The notes under the pieces are model-generated. The model was not told the DNA's origin. It saw nothing but the letters and a program-made list of their open reading frames with translations, and did no database searches. A DNA stretch of 7,586 nt, from positions 1 through 7,586 of the forward strand of contig JAGQRC010000151.1 of NCBI GenBank assembly GCA_020425835.1. The letters are read 5' to 3'. Of this stretch, positions 1-5,662 are shown piece after piece. This stretch comes from Planctomycetota bacterium. Lineage in GTDB: Bacteria > Planctomycetota > UBA8108 > UBA1146 > JAJFFE01. Position 1 is the stretch's first letter. Each line of letters opens with the position of its first letter. The position numbers were made by a program, and so were the translations under genes.

Positions 1-421
1 CTCCGTAGACGAGGACCCATGCGTCGGCGACCGGGTCGCCGGTCACCGAGTTCGTCACCGTGCCATTCAAGGTGCCCGTGTCCGGTGTGCCGATGACGAA
101 GTCGACGGTGGTCGTCATCCCGTCGGTCACCGTGGCGGTCACCGGCGAAGAGAACTGCCCCGCATGGATGCAGCGGACCGTGTAGTCGCCGGCGTCCAGG
201 CCGCCGATCTCGTAGTCGCCGTTCGTGTCCGTGGTCGCGAGACCTCCGAAGCCGAATCCGAAACCGGAGAAGTCGGGGAACGCCACGACGACCGCCCCGA
301 CGAGCGGCGCGCCGGAACCATCGGTCGCCGACCCGGCGATCGCCCCCTGAGCGTTGATCGTCGTCGAGAGGCCCAAGAGCAGCCCGAGGCCAATGGCGAG
401 TGATCCGAGTCGTGAGAACAT
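1..421 (-). CDS. Secreted protein with carboxypeptidase regulatory-like repeats (5' part, runs off left edge)
   Basis: Only the first 140 codons are in the window; the frame stays open to base 1. The start is ATG at 421-419, with an excellent Shine-Dalgarno AAGGAGG (427-433) five bases upstream. Residues 1-24 form a signal peptide: basic Arg4, a Leu/Gly-rich core, and a likely cleavage at INA|QG. Residues about 26-112 read as one CarboxypepD_reg-like beta-sandwich: an 'iaGsatDgsGaPlvGAvV' strand, then 'TDtNGdYeIgGLdaGdYTV', the family's typical ending. A second repeat begins near residue 117 (GTLNGTVTNSVTGDPVADAWV). The protein is exported. Such domains usually occur in surface, adhesin-like or receptor proteins, so this may be a long multi-repeat protein. 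An odd Phe/Gly-rich loop (FSGFGFGFGG, residues 51-60) interrupts the first domain. Full length and any catalytic or anchoring domain lie outside the window. The domain call is strong; the exact role is unknown. Confidence 0.85.
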   Translation of the reverse strand, partial: MFSRLGSLAIGLGLLLGLSTTINAQGAIAGSATDGSGAPLVGAVVVAFPDFSGFGFGFGGLATTDTNGDYEIGGLDAGDYTVRCIHAGQFSSPVTATVTDGMTTTVDFVIGTPDTGTLNGTVTNSVTGDPVADAWVLVYG

Positions 422-426
422 CGAAG

Positions 427-433
427 CCTCCTT
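427..433 (-). promoter_or_regulatory. Ribosome binding site of the CarboxypepD_reg-like gene
   Basis: On the minus strand this reads AAGGAGG, five bases before the ATG at 421. It fixes the start of the left-edge gene. Confidence 0.8.
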
Positions 434-439
434 GTCATG

Positions 440-490
440 GGGTGCTGGCGGGAAGCGATCGACGGGTTCGAGTCCGGCATCGCTTCACCC
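440..490. repeat. Two-tier inverted repeat in the divergent intergenic region
   Basis: GAAGCGAT (452-459) pairs perfectly with ATCGCTTC (479-486). Inside it, CGGG (463-466) can pair with TCCG (473-476) around a TTCGAG loop. Outside it, GGGT (440-443) faces ACCC (487-490). On the minus strand the structure would sit about 20-70 bases upstream of the start codon of the left-edge secreted protein, that is, in its leader or promoter. It could be a 5'-leader hairpin or an operator-like palindrome; nothing shows which. Confidence 0.45.
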
Positions 491-561
491 ACTCGAGTCC
501 TGCCTTGTAGCCGAGTGGCGACGCTTCGGCCAGGGACGATCGGCTTCTTCGTGACCGTCGC

Positions 562-590
562 TCGACCTCGCGTCCGCGCTGCGTTAGCGT
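562..590 (+). promoter_or_regulatory. Weak candidate sigma-70-like promoter for the paralogue array
   Basis: TCGACC (562-567) is separated by exactly 17 bases from TAGCGT (585-590), and lies about 40 bases before the TTG start of copy 1. Both hexamers match the consensus only partly (TTGACA/TATAAT). In GC-rich DNA such matches arise often by chance, so this is a suggestion only. Confidence 0.25.
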
Positions 591-618
591 CCCCGATTCG
601 AGACGACCCTTACCTTTC

Positions 619-624
619 GGAGAG
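619..624 (+). promoter_or_regulatory. Ribosome binding site of array copy 1
   Basis: GGAGAG lies five bases before TTG at 630. The same block (TCGGAGAGTTCG, then TTGTCCCA) recurs before copy 2, which supports this start in both genes. Confidence 0.65.
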
Positions 625-629
625 TTCGC

Positions 630-1871
630 TTGTCCCATGATCCCCAGCGCCCGCCACTCGCGAAGTCGAGTCGGCCCCGGCGCATCATCGCCATGGTCCT
701 GGTTTCTATCGGCGTCCTCCTTGTTGTCGTGGGCTTCTGGCTGCGCGACGAGTCACCGCCAGACGACTCGGATCTCCAGCCACCGATGGCTGAGGGGATT
801 CCTGAGGCGGAGAACGTCATTCCCGCGATCATCGCCGCCAAGGCGTTGCTGGTCGAGCCGCCGGAGTGGTACGGCCTCGACGATTTCGAGGACCGCGGGG
901 AGTCCATCGACTGGGAGAACATCGACTCGTTGATAGCTCAGAACGAGCCCTACTTCGCTGCGCTCGACGTCGCGCTGGCGCGTCCGCGCTGTCGGCTCCT
1001 GCGATCCACCATGTTGGAGTGTCCACACTTCTCCGCGATGCGGTCCGCCCAGAGATGGCTGACCGATCGCATGAAGTGGTGGGTTCATCACGGCGAGGTG
1101 GAGAGAGCGGTGGATCTCTGGCTGCGCTGGACCGGAGTCGTCTGGGAGGCGTCGGGGTTTCCGGGATCGGTGATGGACCTGTACTTCTGCGCGGCCGTGC
1201 ATTCCGCCTGCAGCGCGACAGCGGTGGAGCTCGCGGAGTCACCCGCCGTGACCATCGAGCAACTCGCACGGATGAAGTCTCGACTCGCCGAGGCCCCGTC
1301 GTTGTTCGGAAGCGTCTCCGTCGGGCTTCGATACGAGTACTCGGTGATGACACAGGGCATAGCCGACGGGCTGCCGACCGAGTGGTCCGACCGGTTCCCA
1401 TCTTGGACCCTCCTCTACAAACCGAACGCGACCCGCCGCCGGTACGGGGGCCATGTTCGAGCCGCCCTTCGAGCGTTCGAGGCGCGGGACCCGAGCCTGT
1501 TCTCGCCCCTTCCGGAGGAGCGCGGCGAGATTCGGTGGATCCTCGGTGGCAACTACGCAGGAGAGTCGATCCTGACGGTGTTCGTTCTTCCCTTTCCCCT
1601 TCTCTACGAGCAGTTGCATCGGGTCGAAGCGTCGGTCGCCGTCCACCGAGTGGCGCTGGCGCTTCGCGCCCACGAGTTGTCGGAGGCCGAGCTTCCCGTC
1701 GACCTGTCATCGCTCGTGCCGAGGTGGCTCGAGCCCGGTGTGCTCGATTCGCTCGAGCATCCGCTCGAGTACGACCGAGCCGCCCGGTTCATCGGGCTCG
1801 AGCGACGGAGCGATCTCGAGCCCGTCCAGCCACCGAAGCTCATCGTTCTCGATCGGCGGGAGTCGGATTGA
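630..1871 (+). CDS. Array copy 1: single-pass membrane-anchored protein of unknown function, 413 aa
   Basis: I do not recognise a characterised family. The start is TTG at 630, supported by GGAGAG five bases upstream and by the same sequence context in copy 2. The basic N-terminus (KSSRPRR, residues 12-18) precedes one hydrophobic segment (about 19-37) ending in FWLRDE, so the N-terminus should be cytoplasmic and residues about 40-413 extracytoplasmic. Shared blocks: PPDDSDL (43-49), YFAALDVALARPRC (108-121), W-L-T-D-R (143-147), LYKPNATRRRY (262-272), RAFEARD (281-287), GGNYAGES (306-313) and HRVALALRAHE (339-349). A C-terminal block 'LPVDLSSLVPRWLEPGVL' (355-372) follows. That last region resembles the 'LALxxYxxxxGxxPxxLxxLVPxYL' segment I recall from uncharacterised planctomycete and verrucomicrobial proteins. 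The copy has diverged most at the very end (YDRAARFIGLERR). It is probably transcribed from the 422-629 region and is separated from copy 2 by a repeat fragment that begins right at its stop codon. Confidence 0.85.
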   Translation: MSHDPQRPPLAKSSRPRRIIAMVLVSIGVLLVVVGFWLRDESPPDDSDLQPPMAEGIPEAENVIPAIIAAKALLVEPPEWYGLDDFEDRGESIDWENIDSLIAQNEPYFAALDVALARPRCRLLRSTMLECPHFSAMRSAQRWLTDRMKWWVHHGEVERAVDLWLRWTGVVWEASGFPGSVMDLYFCAAVHSACSATAVELAESPAVTIEQLARMKSRLAEAPSLFGSVSVGLRYEYSVMTQGIADGLPTEWSDRFPSWTLLYKPNATRRRYGGHVRAALRAFEARDPSLFSPLPEERGEIRWILGGNYAGESILTVFVLPFPLLYEQLHRVEASVAVHRVALALRAHELSEAELPVDLSSLVPRWLEPGVLDSLEHPLEYDRAARFIGLERRSDLEPVQPPKLIVLDRRESD

Positions 1872-1958
1872 AGCGCTTCCGGCGATGAGCAGCCCGTCGG
1901 GAGAATCGTTCCGAGCGAGAGCCGGAGCTTCCTGCGCCAGCGCACCTGCCGAAACTCG
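1872..1958 (+). repeat. Decayed half-copy of a MITE-like palindromic element
   Basis: Bases 1888-1958 align to the left half of the element at 7169-7240 with about 58 of 72 positions matching. The shared stretches include AGCAGCCCGT, CGAGAGCC, GAGCTTCCTGCGCC and CGAAACTCG. Just before it, 1872-1885 (AGCGCTTCCGGCGA) equals the reverse complement of 7266-7279, from the right half of that element. The intergenic space between copies 1 and 2 therefore seems to hold pieces of one or two rearranged copies, abutting the stop codon of copy 1. A palindrome CCGTCGACGG (1971-1980) lies just beyond and could be a remnant of the right end; that part is speculative. Confidence 0.65.
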
Positions 1959-2062
1959 CCCGAGTGTTGTCCGTCGACGGGAGCCCGGAAGAGGGACGAA
2001 GCTCGACCGCCGACCATGACCCGGGTATGTTCATCGAAGATCGCCCAGGTCCTTCACTACTC

Positions 2063-2068
2063 GGAGAG
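2063..2068 (+). promoter_or_regulatory. Ribosome binding site of array copy 2
   Basis: GGAGAG lies four bases before TTG at 2073. It makes TTG the likely start over the in-frame ATG at 2016, which has no clear Shine-Dalgarno sequence and would add 19 residues absent from the paralogues. Confidence 0.65.
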
Positions 2069-2072
2069 TTCG

Positions 2073-3299
2073 TTGTCCCACGATTCCCGTCCGACCGAGC
2101 CCACCGTTTCATCGGGCCGGTCCAAGCGATTCCTCCTCCTCGTCGCCTTGGCTCTTCTCGGGTTGATCACGGTCGTGGTCTACGTGTGGCTGCGCGATGA
2201 GCCTCCCCCCGATGACTCGGATCTCCAGCCGCCACCGTTCGAAGCGATCGCCGAGTCCGACAACAGCGTGCCCGCGCTGATCGCGGCGGAGGCGCTGTTG
2301 ATCGAACCGGACGACTGGGTCGGTCTCGAGAGTCGGCAACAGGAGGGCGGCCAGATCGACTGGGACGCGGTCGCGGTCACGATGGCCGGGAACGAAGCCT
2401 ACTTCGCTGCGGTCGACGCGGCGTTGGCGCGACCGCGGAGCCAGGTCGAACGTGCGGAGACGGTCTCGGACCTCAGCCCTCACATCATGCCCTTGCGCTC
2501 GTGCGCCACTTGGCTGACCGATCGATCCCTCTGGCTGGCGCACCGGGGCGATGTCGCCGCGTCCATCGATGTCTGGGAACGATGGGCGAAACACGTATCC
2601 GACCTCTCCCGCAGCCCGGGGACTCTCCTGGATTCGGTCCTCTTCATGGCAATGCGACGCCAGTGCTCCGCCACCGCCGTCGAACTCGGATTCTCGGAGG
2701 GCGTGACCGGCGAGCAGATCCAGCGGCTCCAGTCCCAGGTCGCGTCGGCTCCCGGGTTCTTCGCGCTCGCCCCCGTCGCCCTGCGTGACGAGTACCGCGT
2801 GACCAAGGCGTCGATCCGCGAGTGGATCCCGCCCGAGGTCCAAGGGTTCACCTCGACGTTCATGTACAAGGAGAATGCGACCCTTCGCGCGTACGGGGAC
2901 TCGATCCGCTCGGCGATTCGCGCGTTCGAGGAGCGGGATCCCACGCTGCTCCCCGGCCGCTCGGGACGGACCAGCCACGTTCGCATGTTCTCGAGCGGGA
3001 ACTACACCGGTGAAGTGATCCTGTCGCTGCTCCTCCCCACCCTCCTGCCGCTCTACGAGAAGGCCCTTGCGAGTGAGCGTGCGGGGCACGTTCACCGCAT
3101 CGCACTCGCCCTGCGGCGCTACGAGCTCGAGAACGGCGCGCTTCCGTCGACGCTCGCCGAGCTGGCGCCCAAGTGGCTCGAGGCCGAGACGCTCGAGGCG
3201 CCCGTCCAGTACGATCGCGACGCGCGTTGGGTCGGCCTCGAACGGCCGGACGACCTCACTCCGACCGCGCCGCCACGGATCGCGGTCCAGGATCGTTGA
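2073..3299 (+). CDS. Array copy 2: single-pass membrane-anchored protein of unknown function, 408 aa
   Basis: Paralogue of the gene before it; function unknown. The TTG start at 2073 gives MSHDSRP, matching MSHDPQR of copy 1. A basic stretch (GRSKR, 15-19) is followed by a Leu/Val-rich membrane segment (about 20-40) and RDEPPPDDSDLQPP (41-54), which nearly repeats copy 1. Other blocks are NEAYFAAVDAALARPR (107-122), WLTD (147-150), 'VWERW' (167-171), MYKENAT (264-270), RAFEERD (283-289), GNYTGE (309-314), HRIALALRRYELENGALP (341-358) and YDRDARWVGLERPDDL (380-395). It differs in having Ser where the other three copies have Cys after ALARPR, and KEN instead of KPN in the NAT motif. Most of the chain is predicted to lie outside the cytoplasmic membrane. 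Copy 3 starts 49 bases after its stop, so the two are probably co-transcribed. Confidence 0.87.
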   Translation: MSHDSRPTEPTVSSGRSKRFLLLVALALLGLITVVVYVWLRDEPPPDDSDLQPPPFEAIAESDNSVPALIAAEALLIEPDDWVGLESRQQEGGQIDWDAVAVTMAGNEAYFAAVDAALARPRSQVERAETVSDLSPHIMPLRSCATWLTDRSLWLAHRGDVAASIDVWERWAKHVSDLSRSPGTLLDSVLFMAMRRQCSATAVELGFSEGVTGEQIQRLQSQVASAPGFFALAPVALRDEYRVTKASIREWIPPEVQGFTSTFMYKENATLRAYGDSIRSAIRAFEERDPTLLPGRSGRTSHVRMFSSGNYTGEVILSLLLPTLLPLYEKALASERAGHVHRIALALRRYELENGALPSTLAELAPKWLEAETLEAPVQYDRDARWVGLERPDDLTPTAPPRIAVQDR

Positions 3300-3338
3300 G
3301 CGGGGAAGACGCGGTGGATCCACGACGTCCGAGAAACC

Positions 3339-3343
3339 GGAGG
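3339..3343 (+). promoter_or_regulatory. Ribosome binding site of array copy 3
   Basis: GGAGG lies five bases before TTG at 3349 and decides the start. The frame is open further upstream, but an earlier start (ATG at 3067) would overlap copy 2 by more than 230 bases and add about 94 residues that do not look like protein. Confidence 0.75.
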
Positions 3344-3348
3344 CTCCG

Positions 3349-4557
3349 TTGAGGACCGCTCCTCCGCGATCCAAGCGTGGGCTCTTCGTTCGTCTCGGGA
3401 TTCTCTCGCTCGTGTTCGGTGCGCTCCTGGTGGTCTGGTTGCGCGACGAGGCGCCGTCGGATGATTCCGATCTCGTGCCGCCATCGCCGGAGAGCATCCC
3501 CGATAGCGACAACGCGCTCTCCGCCCTGATCGCCGCGGAGGCCCTGGTCGTCACGCCTCCGGGGTGGGTGCATCTCGCGGACCGGGATCCGGGTGCCCTC
3601 ATCGTCGATGAGACCATTGCGTCGGCGATGGCGGCGAACCGGTCGTACTTCAGCGCGGTCGATGCGGCGCTCGCGCGCCCCCGATGTCGCGTCGCGCCGG
3701 TGAGGTCGATCGGCGACGGAATGGACCACATCGAACCGCTGAGGATCTGCGCGGACTGGAACTCGGATCGCGTCCGTTGGCGTCTCCACCGCGGCGAGAT
3801 CGCGGAAGCCGTCGAGGTCTGGGACCGCTGGGCCGGTGCCTTGTCGGACCTGGCTTCGGAGCCCGCGGCGTTGATCGACTCCCTCTTTCAACGGGCGCGG
3901 TTCCTGGACCTCATGGACGAGGCCCGACTTCTCGCCGAGTCCCCGGGAATCGAGAGCAGTCACCTCGCGCGACTGCAGGCGCGACTCGCGGGGTTTCCCG
4001 ATCCGTTCGACGTCTTTCCGACTCTCTTGCGACGCGAGTACATCCTGATGAGCCAGAGCCTGACCGAGGGCATCGAGGAGCTCGGCCTCGACACTCTGAT
4101 GTACAAGCCCAATGCGACCCGCCGGAAGTACGCCGAGCAGGTGCGACGCCAGGTCCGCGCCTTCGAGGAGCGCGATCTCTCTCTCCTCGACACTCAGTAC
4201 GAACCGCCCAGCACGATTCGCACGCTCCTCGGCGGCAACTACACCGGTGAGTCCCTGCTTTCGATCCTCGCCAGTGTCAACACGGGGATGTACCGGAGCA
4301 CTCAGAGACACGTGGAGACCTGGATCCTCCACCGCGTCGCCCTCGCGATCCGCCGCTTCGAGGTCGACCACGGTCGATGGCCCGAGACGATCGATGGGCT
4401 CGTCCCGACGGCATTGGAGCCGGGTGTTCTCGAACGCCTCGACCTCCCGATCATCCTCGACCGCGATGCACGCTGGGTCGGCTTCGACCGGCCCGCTGAT
4501 CTCGAGCCGACCGCCGCACCGGGGATCGGTGTCGGGTCTTCGAGCGACGAGCTCTGA
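3349..4557 (+). CDS. Array copy 3: single-pass membrane-anchored protein of unknown function, 402 aa
   Basis: Third member of the tandem family; function unknown. The TTG start with GGAGG gives a short basic head (MRTAPPRSKR), then a membrane segment (about 11-30) and WLRDEAPSDDSDL (30-42). Conserved blocks: ALIAAEAL (59-66), YFSAVDAALARPRCR (100-114), 'VRWRLHRGEIAEAVEVWDRW' (142-161), LMYKPNATRRKYAEQVR (250-266), RAFEERDLSLL (270-280), LGGNYTGESLL (294-304), LHRVALAIRRFE (327-338), LVPTALEPGVL (351-361) and DRDARWVGFDRPADLEP (371-387). Most of the chain should be extracytoplasmic. It is the best template for judging what copy 4 has lost. Only 14 bases separate its stop from the start of copy 4, as expected for one operon. 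Confidence 0.88.
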   Translation: MRTAPPRSKRGLFVRLGILSLVFGALLVVWLRDEAPSDDSDLVPPSPESIPDSDNALSALIAAEALVVTPPGWVHLADRDPGALIVDETIASAMAANRSYFSAVDAALARPRCRVAPVRSIGDGMDHIEPLRICADWNSDRVRWRLHRGEIAEAVEVWDRWAGALSDLASEPAALIDSLFQRARFLDLMDEARLLAESPGIESSHLARLQARLAGFPDPFDVFPTLLRREYILMSQSLTEGIEELGLDTLMYKPNATRRKYAEQVRRQVRAFEERDLSLLDTQYEPPSTIRTLLGGNYTGESLLSILASVNTGMYRSTQRHVETWILHRVALAIRRFEVDHGRWPETIDGLVPTALEPGVLERLDLPIILDRDARWVGFDRPADLEPTAAPGIGVGSSSDEL

Positions 4558-4561
4558 CCGC

Positions 4562-4566
4562 GGAGG
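4562..4566 (+). promoter_or_regulatory. Ribosome binding site of array copy 4
   Basis: GGAGG lies five bases before TTG at 4572, the same spacing as in copy 3. Translation initiation signals of this copy are therefore still intact although the gene body is broken. Confidence 0.7.
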
Positions 4567-4571
4567 AACGA

Positions 4572-5541
4572 TTGCCCTTCGACGACGACCGACCCTCTCA
4601 TCGATCGTGGCGCTGGCGGATCGTCGTGCTCTTCTCCTTCTGTGTCGTCGGACTCGCGGTCGTCGCGCTCTGGTTGACCGACGAGCCTCCCCCCGATGAT
4701 TCCGACCTCGCCCCCACGCCGGTCGAGAGCATCGCCGTGGGCGACAACGCCCTGCCGGCGTTGATCGCGGCGTGCGCTCAGCGGGTCGAGCCTTCCGACT
4801 GGATCCGGCTCTCGCAACGGGAGACGCGGTCGCTGGCCGTCGATTGGGCACAGGTCGACGCCGCGATGAGGGACAACGCGGCCTTCTTCGCCGCGGTGGA
4901 TACTGCGCTCGCGCGTCCGAGGTGCCGTGTCGCGGTGTCCACGGAGCATGTTCGAACGGTCCATCACTACGCCCCGCTGAAGCTGGTCGGCGAGTGGACC
5001 TCCGATCGCATTCGGTGGCTCCGCCACCATGACGAGATCGGAGCCGCGGTCGAGGTGTGGGCGTCCTGGGTGGACGCCGTCTCCGACCTTTCGGGAGCTC
5101 CGGGCCGCGATGGTTCGCGCGGAGATCCGCGCGTTCGAGGAGAGAGACGCGGTGAATCGGACAGATCGTGTGCTCGGCGGCCCCCTGTACCAGGCGCCGA
5201 CCCCGTTCCGGATGCTCCTCGGGGGCAACTTCGCCGGCGAGCACTATCTCTTCAGCTTCTGGACGGCTCGAGCTGGGACCTATCGATTGGCCGAGAGTCT
5301 GGTCGACACGTCGGTCCTCTGCCGGGTCGTGCTCGCCCTTCGACGACACGAGTCGCTGCATGGCGAGCTTCCACCGGATCTGGCGGCGCTCGTCCCGACC
5401 GGTCTCGAGCCCGGTGTCATGGAGCGGACCCGCGCTCCACTGGTCTACGATCGCGACGCGCGTTGGATTGGCTTCGATCGCCCGGACGACGTGGAGCCCG
5501 TCGCGGCGCCGCGAATCCGAGTGGGGCGAGTGAAGCGTTGA
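4572..5541 (+). pseudogene. Array copy 4: frameshifted, internally deleted paralogue
   Basis: The first part, from TTG at 4572 to about 5093, encodes residues 1-174 of a normal family member. It has a basic head, a membrane segment (about 16-34), LTDEPPPDDSDL (35-46), FFAAVDTALARPRCR (105-119), 'WTSDRIRW' (142-149) and VEVW...VSDLS. After about 5088 that frame turns into low-complexity Arg/Gly-rich nonsense. The family sequence resumes one base over, in the +1 frame: RELRAAMVRAEIRAFEERD, LLGGNFAGE, VLALRRHE, LVPTGLEPGVM, YDRDARWIGFDRPDDVEP, stop at 5539-5541. Compared with copy 3, about 90 codons are missing at the junction, including the entire YKPNATRRKY block. A deletion whose length is not a multiple of three explains both defects. 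An uncritical reading of the first frame gives a 407-residue product ending at 5795, whose second half is not real protein. Assembly error is the alternative to true decay. Confidence 0.85.
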
Positions 5542-5556
5542 GTGCTCGAGCCGCGC

Positions 5557-5606
5557 CTGAGGGTGTCCCAGCCCTCGTTCGACATTGGCGAGCGAAACAC
5601 CCTCAG
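5557..5606. terminator. Hairpin in the convergent intergenic region (possible terminator of the array)
   Basis: CTGAGGGTGT (5557-5566) and ACACCCTCAG (5597-5606) form a perfect 10-bp inverted repeat, with a small inner CTCG/CGAG pairing in the 30-base loop. It begins 15 bases after the stop of copy 4. No T-run follows on either strand, so it is not a textbook intrinsic terminator; a structural end or mRNA 3' stabiliser is possible. Confidence 0.45.
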
Positions 5607-5622
5607 AGCGAAAGATGGGTTT

Positions 5623-5655
5623 CGTCGACACCGTCACCGCGGCACGGCGTCGACG
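5623..5655. terminator. Hairpin next to the stop of the minus-strand secreted gene (possible terminator)
   Basis: CGTCGAC (5623-5629) plus CCGT (5631-5634) pair with ACGG (5644-5647) plus GTCGACG (5649-5655). The result is an 11-bp stem with one A/C mismatch and a nine-base loop. It lies seven bases past the stop codon (5663) of the minus-strand gene. As with its neighbour, no T-run follows, so termination is inferred only from position and stem strength. Confidence 0.45.
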
Positions 5656-5662
5656 CGTCCCC

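Larger units (their letters stand above)
630..5541 (+). repeat. Tandem array of four paralogous genes
   Basis: Four consecutive same-strand genes share one architecture: a basic N-terminus, one membrane segment, then the same conserved blocks in the same order. These are W-L-[RT]-D-E-x-[PS]-[PS]-D-D-S-D-L; 'ALIAAEAL' (varied in each copy); 'YFAAVDAALARPR'; 'H-x-G-E...AVEVW.RW'; 'YKPNATRR.Y'; 'RAFEERD'; 'LGGNYTGE'; 'HRVALALRR.E...LP..L..LVP..LEPGVL'; and 'YDRDARWVGLERPDDLEP'. Protein identity is moderate and DNA identity is patchy, so the duplications are not recent. The upstream DNA of copies 1 and 2 is also related, showing that a unit of gene plus leader was duplicated at least once. Gaps are 201, 49 and 14 bases. 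Confidence 0.9.

Noticed and set aside
465..475. GGTTCGAGTCC resembles the T-loop of a tRNA
   Set aside because: The flanking bases do not form a proper T-stem, and no acceptor, D or anticodon arm can be built around it.
2016..2072. ATG at 2016 as start of copy 2
   Set aside because: It adds 19 residues with no counterpart in copy 1. The TTG at 2073 has a Shine-Dalgarno sequence and an N-terminus matching copy 1.
3067..3348. ATG at 3067 as start of copy 3
   Set aside because: It would overlap copy 2 deeply and add an Arg/Ser-rich stretch. TTG at 3349 with GGAGG fits the family.
2109..3731. 540-residue open frame on the minus strand
   Set aside because: Antisense shadow of copies 2 and 3, with biased composition and no recognisable motif.
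5029..5541. Reading frame from ATG at 5029 as an independent 170-residue gene
   Set aside because: Its first about 20 residues are out of frame with the family; only from about 5092 does it match the paralogues' C-terminus. It is the second half of broken copy 4, not a gene with its own start.
3256..5637. 793-residue open frame on the minus strand
   Set aside because: It lies antisense to copies 3 and 4, is Arg/Pro/Ala-rich without domains, and is explained by GC-rich codon bias of the plus-strand genes.
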